64,000 nt of DNA from NCBI GenBank assembly GCA_023053575.1, contig JAKZAP010000001.1, positions 18,494,533 to 18,558,532 of the forward strand, in the 5' to 3' direction. This document shows positions 54,001 through 64,000 of this stretch, one piece after another (the stretch's first letter is position 1; each line of letters opens with the position of its first letter). The notes beneath the pieces were generated by a model. It did no database searches, had not been told where the DNA came from, and saw only the letters and a program-made list of their open reading frames with translations. The stretch comes from Branchinecta lynchi. Its lineage: Eukaryota; Arthropoda; Branchiopoda; Anostraca; Branchinectidae. Made by a program: the position numbers and the translations under genes.

Positions 54001-55350
54001 CAAAAATGGCGGCGTAGGAAATCTGTGACTGGAAAATTAGTCAAGTACACGTAGAAGATTCTCCTAGGATTTGTCTTCTGATCACCCTAATTATTGTCTG
54101 AAGTGGAAAGTGCGGGAATCAAGGAAGCGAAACAGGCAAATTCGATAATTTGATTGGCGGCAAAATACTATTCGCTGAGACAAGCAAAGCGAAGTGATGT
54201 AAAAGGAAGTAAAAGACAATAAGGCTTGCATCCCACGGAGTCCGGATTTCATCGCAGGAACAAGAAATTCACAGTCGTACCCGGAAAATTTAATGCCGGT
54301 CTACACTAACGGCACTGAGCTCATCCCGATGCGACTAATAACGAGGAAAGTTGCAGTCAAACCCGGAAAATTGGACGTCGGTCTGCATTAACGGAACCGA
54401 GTTCAACCGCATACGACTATAAGTTTAAGGGAACTGGACAAAGCTAAAAGGCGGAAGAGACAATCAAAGCTAGAGAATGGTAGAAAAATTGACAATACTT
54501 ACATTTCATCAGTAGAAAGTGAAGTCTGTCCAATAGCCAAGGCATGCTGTTTTCCTTCTGCCATTATAGCCTGTGATCATACGAGTTAAGGAAAAAGTAT
54601 TTAACACAATAATTACAGCTTTCATTTAACAGAAGTACCTAAGTTTAAAAGGACCATCTGCCATGGAATAGACTGGACGATCGAAATTTCCACACTCGTG
54701 GGGTTGATGGAATTTATACGTCGTCCCCCTACGACAGTTTCACGCATGACTTGGTGCTAGTGAACCGGAAACTTCCTATAAAGCCAGTCCCAACGGAGTG
54801 CAATATCGTTAAAGGGATTCCGCTTTAAGAGCATTTTATAAGCCATCAATCGGAAATATTCCATGTAAATGATGAAATTCCTTTATTTACGAGATATAAA
54901 ATCTGACCATAAACGTCGAAGCCAAGTGGCTAGATTTCCCTAGTTCAGTTGTCCCGAGTAATAGAGACACGATCAGAAGAGCTAAGTATAGATTTCACAG
55001 TTAATAGAACGGTCATAGATATATAGATATTTAATGCATAAAGAGCCAACAAGGGCCATCGCAAACTACAAAAGGACAACATACATAGGAAACCTGACCA
55101 CTGTACTGGAAACTACAGTGATATACACTTTTCCATGTGTGTTAACCCTATCCGGAGGTACCTTCAAAACAGCTGAATAGCTTGGACATTCTCCTCTTTC
55201 ATTCTCAATTATCCACTCACTCTTACATGCTCCAGTTCGCGATGACAGTTCTATATACTAGTCATATCCTGGTCATATATATATACTGGTAATATCTTGT
55301 AAGTGTATTAGTTAATTTGTTTCGTTTCTGTGAATTTCGTAAACTTTTAT
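54001..55350. other. Unassigned stretch with a two-unit ~81-bp repeat and a family P block
   Basis: 54,272-54,350 and 54,353-54,430 are imperfect copies of a unit with 'cagtc', 'acccggaaaat', 'gtctrcaytaacggmac' and 'gcgactaataa'. 54,130-54,205 ('ggcggcaaaatacta', 'caagcaaagcgaagtga') matches 58,830-58,915. No gene. Confidence 0.45.
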
Positions 55351-55354
55351 TCCT

Positions 55355-55690
55355 CTTTGACGATGCAAAACAGATAAGTCAGCTATATTTTATTCGAGCT
55401 ACATTTCGGCCCTTCTTGGCAAGGGTCCTCTTCAGGCTCAAGCCGCTCAAGCTGGAAAATAAACTTGTTGAAAAACAATTAAAGATTCTTCCTTAAATAT
55501 CTGATTTTATGAACTTCTTCTCTGAAAATTGGTTGGAGTTAAAGCTGGTACTGTGATTTCGTTCTGGACACGGCTGCTGTTTTTGCTGTTCGATTGGGTT
55601 GTCGAAAGGGTAGAGCTTCTGCATTTTGATTCTGGAGTCACCTGTCTCTTCTCCTTCTTTCCAGCTAAGATGGATACTTTGCGGCGGCAT
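55355..55690 (-). repeat. Family D repeat
   Basis: Same end sequence as 36,255. The inner minus frame reads SIHLSWKEGEE, KMQKLYPFDN, CPERNHSTSFNSNQF and then a stop. The copy at 36.3 kb keeps part of this in two frames. Confidence 0.55.
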
Positions 55691-55729
55691 GTATGGGCAA
55701 TTTGAAGTTCCGTACTGTGGTTATAGATA

Positions 55730-55997
55730 GTCCTTCAGCCCAAGCTGACTGCGAATCATATTTGACGATGCAAAACGGATAAGTCAGCTACATTTTATTC
55801 GAGCTATATTTCGGCCCTTCTTGGCAAGGGTCCTCTTCAGGCTCAAGCCGCTCAAGCTGGAAAATGAACTTGTAGAAAAACAATTACAGATTCTTCCTTA
55901 AATATCTGATTTTATGAACTTCTTCTCTGAAAATTGTTTCGAGTTAAAGCCGAAAAGGACCGAAATATAGCTCGAATAAAATGTCGCTGATCCGTAA
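55730..55997. repeat. Family D foldback copy
   Basis: The left side is a forward D end ('gatgcaaaacggataagtc', 'cggcccttcttggcaaggg'). At 55,952-55,997 the reversed end appears ('gaccgaaatatagctcgaat'). Confidence 0.5.
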
Positions 55998-56029
55998 AAA
56001 CCCGTACCAAAAGCCAACCCGGCGAAAAC

Positions 56030-56165
56030 CCCCCATATCCTTTACATTTAATACGAATCCAAAACATTTAACATTCACGCAACATTCGAACTTGACCTGT
56101 ACTTTGACCCAAAGAGTGATCGTGCAAAATTAAGCAAAATATGTCAACCCTTTCGAGAGTTATCG
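56030..56165 (+). repeat. Family B fragment
   Basis: 'cattcgaacttgacctgtac' and 'ccctttcgagagttatcgt' match the 3' part of family B. Confidence 0.45.
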
Positions 56166-56462
56166 TACTACCAGAATTCCGGATCCCCAGATGGAACTGC
56201 ATCTGAGACACGAGGTCTCCCCAAATATAAAGTGTCATTAGATCCGATCAACCGTTCGAAAGTTTACATACCTCATGATTCCGGATTCCCCCTCCCTCTA
56301 CTCCCCCCACGGTGGTCAGATCGCGGAAATGACTATTTCCAAGATAGTTTGGTCGGGTCCCTGATTTGTCTGCCAAGTTTCATCGTTCTGGCACTTCCGG
56401 AAGTGCCCTAACTATAGAACAGTGGACCGACAGAGCGACTGAAAAGTGATCGGTATATTACA
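56166..56462 (+). repeat. Family A 3' end fragment
   Basis: Contains one module plus 'gcacttccggaagtgcccta', 'gtggaccgacagagcgac' and 'aaagtgatcggtat', as at 63,170-63,245. Confidence 0.55.
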
Positions 56463-56475
56463 CTTGACCGAAGCT

Positions 56476-58145
56476 GCAAGGGAGCTGAAAGCTCATATGG
56501 CACTTGTAAGAACAGTTATCATGCTTGTCAATTATGGTTTGCAGTTGTTACGGCTGGATCTCTCTCTGGATATCCCTTTCATCAGAAGACAGCTCGATCT
56601 AGTTAATCTGAAATGGTTATTCCGCTCATTGACAACTGTTTCAGAATAGAAGTTTCGTCGTACTCTGGTTCCGATTCGCGTATAACTAAATCAATGGTAG
56701 AAGCAAATACTCTAGCTGCTATCTTTCTGTGCACGAACTGGATCTGGCCAAAGTAGTTGGAAGGGTTTTCACGAGATTTCCAGCAGCCCCCTTCGAGCTC
56801 CACACATCGTTATCGGAATTGGTCTGGACTTGAAATGGCGGATCTGAGACATTAGCTCTTGCCACTTGTCAACCGTTCACATCCGATAACCCATTCGAAA
56901 ATTATTCATGCCACTAGATTCCTGATTGGATACGCCTCCACCCCCCCCACGATGATCGAATCGGGGAATGTGACTATTCCCAAGTCAATGTGGTCCGTTT
57001 CCTGATACGACCGCAAAGTTTCCTCGTAATAGATAATCCGGAAGTATCCCAAGTCGTGATCACCGGCATTCCGGGAAACTGCCTGCAGCTCACCAGCAAT
57101 GCCCCGGTTCGGTCCTGTCCTGTCCAGGGGCGTCACGACTGGGGGGGGGGAGGACGCCCCCCCCCCCCCCCCCCTGATGCTGTCTGCCAGTCGGTAAAAA
57201 ATAACCGAGTCGGCGCGAATCGCCGCGATTTTTCGATTTTTTTCATGAAAACAATTTTTCTGAAAACTGGTCGATTTTTCGTCAAAACAGTCGATTTTTC
57301 TGAAAATCACTGGAATTTTGTCAAAAATCTCACTTTTGTTGTTGAAAACAGTCGTTTTTTCTGCAGAAAAGTCGGTCAAAATTACCAGCCAGTCGGTAAA
57401 TGCCTCGTGCCGCCCCAAACATTTTGGCTATTAACGCCACTGGTTATGTCAATAATGTTTCTAGGGCTTATGCTTATTGTCACCACCAAGCTCCATCCCC
57501 ATCCATTGGCTCTAAACGTTTACAGACCCCCCCCCACCCCCCGCCAGTTATTGGACCCTGTCTAAACCTGGAACTGAAAATCTAGACATTGTTCTCGAGT
57601 CTTGTCAAGTTTCATTCGTGTATGATCACCCGTTCCAAAGTTATGAATTTCACAAGATTCCGAATTCCCAATCCTCCCACTTCCTCCATGATGAACGAGT
57701 CGGACAAGAGTCCAGTCAATCCGATCAGGTCCCTAATATGCCTGCCAGTTTTCGACGACTTAGCACATCTGGAAGTACCTTAACTCGCTATCACCGAAAT
57801 TCCCGGAAACCCTCTCCAATTCCCCCCACTGTGACACGATTTGGTCCTGTTTTACCAATAATGTAGCCTATCTAGGATTTATGCTCCTTGGTCCCTCCAA
57901 GTTCCACTCCTCTCCTCTAAGCGTTTCACGAGATTTCTGGTTCCCCCCTCCAGTTATCGGATCCTGTCCGGATTTCAGCTGAACATTTGAGACACTTGTT
58001 CTTGACACTTGTCAAGTTTCATCCACGTCCGATTACTCGTTCCAAAGTTTTGCATGTTACTAGTTTTCGGATTCCCCATCCCTCCCCTCCCCCCAAGATG
58101 GCCGGATTAGGGAAGTGATTATTTCCAAGTTAATCGGGTGTGATT
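56476..58145 (+). mobile_element. Family A element split by a hAT MITE
   Basis: The 5' end 'gagctgaaagctcatatggc' and 'acttgtaagaacagtta' closely match 15,741. Modules continue to 57,124 and resume at 57,443 after the MITE, ending near 58,145 without the 3' end. Frames of 170-191 codons here come from family A plus the MITE. Confidence 0.65.
57125..57442. mobile_element. hAT-type MITE nested in family A
   Basis: Same family as 24,476-24,809, opposite orientation. The left end is CAGGGGCGTCACGACTGG and the right end, reversed, CAGTGGCGTTAATAGCC. The flanks GTCCTGTC and GTTATGTC match at six of eight. Uninterrupted family A copies read straight through this point ('ggtcctgtcaataatgta'-like), which confirms insertion. 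Confidence 0.8.
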
Positions 58146-58958
58146 TTTTCAGTCTATCGACTGAAAAATGTATGATAAGAACGTCTACTTCGGAAACCAA
58201 ATGGAAGTAAGGGCTACCTATGATTAGCTCTGCCACACGGTAACTCCCGAACGCACTGAGATATTTTGACAGATGTTAGTACATGGATTCAATAAATTTC
58301 CACCAAAATTCTAGCTATTTATGTCGGCTCAAACCCTAAAACACCAAGCCGAAAGTCCTGCATAAATGACGCCAAATTCCCGAAATAGAGAATACTACGA
58401 AAAGGCATAGCAGGCAAAATTTCCTGGGAAGTTCAGAGAGATCAGAGAGACTTTCTGGGATGACAGATGAAAGTAAAGGTCACGTATGATATGAAAGATT
58501 TTCCGTAATACACGGAAAATCCACAATAACTATCAAACGGAGTGAGATGTTTTGATGGAAGATGGTATGTGGACTCTCAACGGCACAAGTGAGGTCAAGT
58601 TCGCAATGTACAAGTACCTCAACATTTAACGTGGTGGACAGGTATTTAAGTTATGAACGGGACATTTTTCCTGCTATTAATTCGTGCCCTAGTGGATAGT
58701 TCGGCTAGAATCCGGATGATATTCCCCATGAATATGAATAGGGGTCGATTCGAGAATCAAACCGCAAGCTGAATTTCAATGCGTCGGCAAATGGACAATC
58801 CGGTTGAAGCTGAAATCCGATGAAAAATAAATTGATTCACAATTCGGTAGTTTGACTGTCAGCAAAATACTTTCCACTCACAAGCCAAGCCAAGCGAAGT
58901 GACTTTTGGATCCCTAGGTTTTCGCTAGACAAAACGCAGATTCCACTTTCTATGTAAC
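58146..58958. other. Unassigned stretch
   Basis: No gene recognised. A family P block lies at 58,830-58,915. Confidence 0.4.
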
Positions 58959-58970
58959 GTCATAAAGAGT

Positions 58971-59229
58971 AAAAATTCCTTCAGCCCAAGGCGACTGCGA
59001 ATTACATTTCGTAGTGCAAAACGGATACGTCAGCTGAATTTTACTAGAGCCATATTACGGCCCTTCTTGGCAAGGGTCCTCTTCAAGCTCAAAACCGCTC
59101 ACGTTGTTTCTCACAAGTTCGTCTTTCAAACCTGAGCGGTTTAGAGCCTGAAGAGGACCTTGCCAAGAAGGGCCGAAATATAGATCCAATAAAGTTCAGC
59201 TAACGTACCCGTTTTGCACTATCAAATAT
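58971..59229. mobile_element. Family D foldback element flanked by a 12-bp direct repeat
   Basis: 259 bp with ~100-bp inverted arms ('tgcaaaacggatacgtcagc', 'cggcccttcttggcaaggg' and their reverse), enclosing a ~28-bp loop. GTCATAAAGAGT is exact at 58,959-58,970 and 59,230-59,241. It is the shortest and most symmetrical D copy. Superfamily unknown. Confidence 0.65.
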
Positions 59230-59241
59230 GTCATAAAGAGT

Positions 59242-60081
59242 GCTACATCGTCACAAAAGCGATCACAATAAAAGTGGGAGACGATCGCTAAAGCAGCGTT
59301 TACAAGCTAAGGAAAACTTCAACAGAATCCGATCGTGGTTACAAGATTATGTTTACACGCAGGGAGAAAACATTAATTCTTCAAACCAGAAAATCTGACA
59401 AAATAAATTCACAAATTCAACTACAAAATGATTACTTTTAATTATTTTCTACATTTTTTATTCTTTTCACAAGATCGTCACCCCAAACACTGCAATCGCC
59501 AAGCACCGTCAAGGGGCCCACCCTCCCTTCCCGGATATTGCTACAAAGTAGAGCTCTCGATCGTTTAGACGTCGAAGCATGTTTCTTAAATATTTATCAG
59601 ACGAAACTCTCAATCGATTGGACGTTAAGACAAGTCTCTTGAATGTTACATCAAACCGCAGCGAAAGACAACTCAACAAGACCAGCAAAAACAAGAAAGC
59701 AGGGCAAGCTCGGTTTCCCTTTCTCCTGACATTCTCTTAACTTGAAAGCCTCTAGGGTGATCAAACATTCCCAAAAGGGACAGGGAAGACTAAAATCGAC
59801 GGGAGCGCAACGAAGACATTCAGTCATCTGCGGACGCCAAAGCACGTCAAAGACTACTTTCCCATCTTCGCCGGAAACCCAAATGTATGTAAAACCCGGA
59901 AGGGATAATCTAAGACAGACAGCATAAATCAACAGCCAACAGGGGAAAGCACTTTCTTAATACTGCTGGATCAGAAAAAAGACGAAAGAGGGCTGATGCG
60001 ACAGTCCTGAGAACGGACAAAGAACGCAAGGCCCATGAAAAGGTTTCACAACCTACTTCCGTAACTGCATTCACCCATTCT
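59242..60081. other. Unassigned stretch with a family O block
   Basis: 59,302-59,425 matches 34,673-34,800. The rest, including a 93-codon minus frame at 59,651-59,932, shows no motif. Confidence 0.4.
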
Positions 60082-60720
60082 TAAGCCGGGAGACACAAAT
60101 TTCATATGTTACATTCTAAGACCGCTAATGATACTTCACTACACTGTCAGAAGTTTCATAACAGATAGCGTAGAACACTTTCAAGAATAACATCTTTTCA
60201 CTTAGAAATAAAGTGTTATGACCAATTAAGTTTACACTATTTCGTGCCTAGATCTCCAACAACACCTTCAATTGGTAAACAATACTAACGGGAGCGAAAG
60301 AAACATAATAGATAACATCCCAAAGTGTTATCTGTTGAAACCGCCCATCCTTCTGTTGTCGTTATGTAACTTCTGACAGTGTAGTATTTTTACCTATTGA
60401 AGGTGTTGTTGGAGATCTAGGCACGAAATAGTATAAACTTAATTGGTCATAAAACTTTATTTCTAAGTGAAAATGTGTTGTTCTTGAAAGTGTTATACGC
60501 AATCTGTTGTGAAACTTCTGACAGTGTAATCTTTGCACTTTGCCATGATTCCCTATCTTTCGTGTGCACTATGCTCCCGACGGGCGTTCGCGTATCATGC
60601 TATTAATGCATAAAACCAGTTATCTGAATTTTGCCGAGTTTTTGCTAGAAGTCGATGGACCTGGGAAAAGGATTAAAACCGCCAAAGCCGTGGATACTTT
60701 ATTAAAAGCAGAGCATCTTC
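60082..60720 (+). repeat. Family L repeat split by a MITE
   Basis: 'agccgggagacacaaattt' and 'acattctaagaccgctaa', then, after the MITE, 'gacgggcgttcgcg', 'gctagaagtcgatgg' and 'aaagccgtggatactttatta' follow the order at 27,146-27,380. Confidence 0.5.
60142..60526. mobile_element. TA-flanked MITE with ~135-bp inverted repeats
   Basis: 385 bp. Both ends read CACTGTCAGAAGTTTC and are flanked by TA (60,140-60,141 and 60,527-60,528). The arms match over ~135 bp with few differences ('aattaagttta', 'tgcctagatctccaacaac'). A third copy of the end motif lies at about 60,368-60,383. TA duplication suggests the Tc1/mariner superfamily. No coding. Confidence 0.7.
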
Positions 60721-60944
60721 AAATGGAATGAATACTGGAAAATGAATTTGTGCACTATCTGGGGACGGCACTTTAGGGCAGCATTTCTGGTCGTTTGTAA
60801 CAAGTATACTTCACTCATGGAAGTCCTATCTTCGAGCTATTCCTACTTCGTCAAGCGGAGATCTCGAAAACGTATAGGGGGGGGGGGAGAATATAAGCGG
60901 AACACTTGAGTGAAACTTTGCACCACCCATGAATCCTTGACATA
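60721..60944. other. Unassigned spacer
   Basis: Nothing recognised; a G run near 60,879. Confidence 0.4.
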
Positions 60945-61283
60945 ATGACAAGTTTTCTACCCTGGAGAAGCAAAACCAGAAAAAAAGAGGGAACTAAAGT
61001 GGAAGAAACACAGAGTTTCCAGCTGAAGCGACTAAAATCAACTCAATCAACCTCACTCGATGGAAACGAAAATCGCTTTGACTGTGACGTGAACTCAAAG
61101 AGAACTCAATATGGTAATTGGTATTTTTCTTTATCAGCCAATCTTTTTTCTGATCATTCATTACTTGCAGCTGAACCCGTCTTCACTTCAGCTGCAGCCC
61201 TTTCGGAACCGCTTAGAATAGATGGATTACCGTCAGCATTTCTGGACAGCACTTTCGGAAATATTTCTTTGTTACATCGTTAA
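60945..61283 (+). CDS. Hypothetical protein fragment with a possible 57-nt intron
   Basis: 113 codons including the stop, starting at ATG: MTSFLPWRSKTRKKEGTKV..., basic then Ser/Gln-rich, no family recognised. Bases 61,114-61,170 run GTAATTGG...TTACTTGCAG with a T-rich middle and are 57 nt long (a multiple of three, no stop). Both spliced and unspliced readings therefore stay open. The stop TAA (61,281-61,283) falls exactly where the family A copy begins, so the frame was probably cut short by that insertion. It may be a host exon or a chance frame. Confidence 0.3.
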   Translation: MTSFLPWRSKTRKKEGTKVEETQSFQLKRLKSTQSTSLDGNENRFDCDVNSKRTQYGNWYFSLSANLFSDHSLLAAEPVFTSAAALSEPLRIDGLPSAFLDSTFGNISLLHR

Positions 61284-63250
61284 AAACAAGAGCTATAAGG
61301 TCGTATGGCACTTGCAAGCTTGTTGGCATGTATTTAAGCTTGAAGAGGGTGGGTGGGTCGTTCTTAATTGTACTGTGATATTAATGAAGAGCCGCCTTGT
61401 AAACTGTACCGTTTTATCAGAAACAAGTCCTCCTGTCAAAATTCAAGTTCCATTCGGATCTCATCACCCATTCGAAAGTTAAGCATGACATAGCATTTCG
61501 AATTCCGCTTCCTTCCACACCCCCCAAGACGGAAGAGACTACTTCCATGCCAGTGCCATCGGGTCCCTAAAATGCCGGCCATCCAGCGAAAATTTCTTTG
61601 ACTGAATAGTTGTATGGTAGTTAAACGAAAAAGTTGCATGTATTGATCTGTATGAATCGATTTAACATGCCTCCGACAGGGTTAATCTTAAGTAGTAGTT
61701 TCCGATATCATCCACTCTTGCTTTAATAATATCATCCAGTTTGCTAGTAATAGCACGTAGTGGCAACAGTTGCTACTGCATGCTACTTTTTCGTACAACT
61801 CTATACGATTAATTTTCGAAAATATTGAGTCCGGCAAGTTTCATCGTCGTAATGCATATGGAAGTACACACGGTCAGTGGAATTACGGAAAACCACCACC
61901 AACTCCCCACGAAGTGCGCCGACCCGGTTCGTGTTTCTTAAAACTATTCTAAACTACTTCACTTTGAAGCAAAGATACGCACTTTAAGCGGGTTAGAAAT
62001 GACTTTGTAAGCAGAATATTTGAGGCAAAAACAATCATGGGCCCTTGGGGATCTTAAAAAATGTATCGTTTCTTAAAGCTGTTTTCTGCAGTTACGGATC
62101 CTGCCCGCAGTTGAAATGGGACATCTGAAATATGACTTGTAGACGAGTATCAAGTTTCATTAAGATCCGATCACCCGTTCAAAAGTTGGACACACCTCAA
62201 GATCGGATTACCCCTCTCTTCATCCCCCCCCCTAGACGATGGTATGGAGAAATGACTGTTCTTAAGTTGAAATTGTTGAGTCCCTGATGCCTGCCAAGTT
62301 TAATCGTCCTCGCACATGTTCCGGAACCTTCCCTCCAACTACCCCCACAATGCTCGGATCCGATCAGGTCTTGTCAACTATGCATCTAGGGTTTGTGCCT
62401 CGTGCCTGCATCCGGTCAGGTCATGTCATCGATGTATCTAGGACTTGTGCTTGTTCTTCCCATGAAGTTTATCCATATCTGTCTACCCTGAACATGTCAC
62501 ACGATTTCCCTCCCCCTCCCGCGACTCCCCCAGAGGTCACCGGATCCATTTCGGACTTGAAGTGTGACATCTGAGACTCGAGATCTGTCCGAATTTCAAG
62601 TTTCATTAAGATCCGATCACCCGTTCATAACTTGGGCATATTTCAAGATTCTGGATTCCCGCTCCCTCCGTTCCCCCCGAGATGATCAAATCGGAAAAAT
62701 GACTGTTCTTAAGTTAGAAATGATCGACTCTCCCATACGCCTGCCAAGTTTCATCGTCCTAGCACATTTTTAGGCATCGTAACTCGGGATCACCGGAATT
62801 CCGGAACCCTCACTCCAACTCCCCCCGCAGTGCTCGGATCCGGTCCGGTCTTGTCAACTATGTACCTAGGGCTTGTGCTTGTTCTTCCCACCAAGTTTCA
62901 TCCCGATCCCTTCCCTCTGAGCATGTCACACGATTTCCGGCCTCCCCCCCAAAGCCACCGTAGCCTTTCCGGACTTGAAGTGTGACACTTGAGACACGAG
63001 GTCTCTTTCCAAGCTTTCCAGTTTCATCAAGATCCGATTCCCCGTTAAAAAGTTATAAATACGTCAATATTCCGGATTCCCCTCCCTCCACTCCCCCCAC
63101 GGTGGTCGGATCGGGGATTTCCAGTTAGTTTGGTCGGGTACCTAATCCACCTGTCAAGTTTCATCGTTCTAGCGCATCTGGAAGTACCCGAACTCGCGAT
63201 CACCGGACTGACCGACCGACCGACAGCAAAGTGATCAGTATAGTGCCATA
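61281..63250 (+). mobile_element. Family A element, full length (~1.97 kb)
   Basis: The 5' end is 'aaaacaagagctataaggtc' and 'gtatggcacttgcaag'. The 3' end has 'gactgaccgaccgaccgac', 'aaagtgatcagtat' and 'agtgccata'. Modules are marked by 'ccaagtttcatcgtcctagc' at 62,742, with relatives at 62,293 and 63,157. They share 'gatccgatcacccgttc' and 'gtcttgtcaactatgta'. Frames inside are repeat products. Confidence 0.7.
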
Positions 63251-63740
63251 CAAAAAAAAGCTAATTTTTAGGTCAATCATTTCCATTACAAGGGAGAGTT
63301 AGATGAAAAATGACACCGTTTGTTTCCTGGAGTGTGACTAATATTATATTAACTTATTAAATATCATAATTAGCTTTCTTCATAGTTGGGAGAGTCTGGG
63401 ATTTCGGGACCAGTATATCTGTAAGAAATAACAACCACAACCTTTGGCTTAGCGGTTGGTTCACTGACATCCTCCTGTCCTTTTCCTGTCCTTTTTTTTT
63501 TATCTTGGTTTAACCTTTTAAAGCTTAGAGAAGCTTGTGGGTTTTATGCACTTTCGAGGATGGTGTCTGATCTTGAAGATGGAAATGACTGTTGGACCTA
63601 TGAGATAGAAGACTGACTCGGATTTATATATTGCATTTATACCGAACAAGGAATATGGAACAAGGAATATCCCTATGGGCCTCTGAAGAGATGTGTATTT
63701 GCACTTAACAGTCTGCTACCATGAAAATATCTCCGCGTAA
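63251..63740. other. Unassigned stretch
   Basis: No gene or repeat recognised. 'acaaggaatat' occurs twice near 63,650. Confidence 0.4.
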
Positions 63741-63745
63741 GGTGT

Positions 63746-64000
63746 AACAAGACCAAAGGTTTCGATAGGATCCCGACAACTTCATATCTGATCTAGACAA
63801 CTAGATCTTGTATACATCCGGTCTTCGCCACACTTATTGAAAATTTAACTGTCAATGGCTAACCGTCTGAACAAACCAAGCTCAGATACGGGTTAAGCGT
63901 GTGTGCTTACTCCCTATACGTCATATTAATACTGTGACAAAAATAATCAAAAACTTCCAGCTGCCTTACTTCTGACAAATTTTCCGGTTTCGGCGGTATC
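63746..64000 (+). repeat. Family B element, 5' end, cut by the window edge
   Basis: 'aacaagaccaaaggtttcg' and 'ataggatcccgacaactt' are the family 5' end, followed by 'cttccagctgccttacttct' and the first 'ccggtttcggcgg' core text. Confidence 0.6.

Noticed and set aside
56906..57565. 170- and 191-codon frames on opposite strands
   Set aside because: Both run through the hAT MITE and family A with G/C runs; neither has a protein motif.

Overview
The window is nuclear DNA from an animal, most likely a marine or other invertebrate; I cannot name the species. The evidence is AT-rich DNA with very few long open frames, one intact tRNA-Lys(CTT) that differs from the usual animal gene by one acceptor-stem base (from memory), an LTR retrotransposon with a tRNA-Leu-type primer site, CR1/Jockey-like LINE ends, and many small DNA transposons. 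I see no intact, recognisable host protein gene. Four short open frames could be host exons and are listed with low confidence. Nothing indicates bacteria, phage or CRISPR.

Layout. 1-7 kb: fragments of repeat families (called A, B, E, H and M here), a LINE 3' end, a hAT-type MITE with an 8-bp target duplication and a foldback element. 7-12.4 kb: a large inverted repeat with ~1-kb arms and a 3.3-kb centre. 12.2-14.95 kb: an array of the same outer-arm modules, which carry a ~50-residue reading-frame repeat. 15.7-18.3 kb: a full-length family A element with two tRNA-like SINE heads. 18.5-22.9 kb: a GC-richer open segment, family E, and a MULE-like MITE with a 9-bp target duplication. 22.9-36 kb: alternating family A and B elements, a hAT MITE with a perfect 8-bp duplication, and two LINE remnants. 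36-37.4 kb: family D, a hairpin, a GC-rich minisatellite and a tiny TIR element. 37.456-44.057 kb: a complete LTR retrotransposon. 44-47.1 kb: its broken target repeat and a reversed family A copy between two copies of a ~220-bp segment. 48.45 kb: tRNA-Lys. 48.8-51.8 kb: two more hAT-type elements. 53.0-53.6 kb: a LINE ORF2 C-terminus. 54-64 kb: family D foldbacks, family A copies (one split by a hAT MITE), a TA-flanked MITE, a possible exon and the start of a family B copy.

The strongest single object is the LTR element. Its two 716-bp LTRs read as identical, it has a 4-bp target duplication (GCAT), a duplicated tRNA-Leu-like primer site and a polypurine tract. It has no visible reverse transcriptase, RNase H, protease or integrase core. 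Its one clear 414-codon frame fuses the domain that normally precedes the reverse transcriptase to the integrase C-terminal GPY/F domain. It therefore looks like a recently moved, non-autonomous internal-deletion derivative that depends on proteins supplied from elsewhere.

Most of the remaining sequence belongs to two families (A, B) with one plan: unique 5' end, tandem core modules, an ACAG/ACGG-type tetranucleotide run, unique 3' end. That plan recalls the non-autonomous, Helitron-related 'pearl' elements of bivalves, but the match is architectural only.
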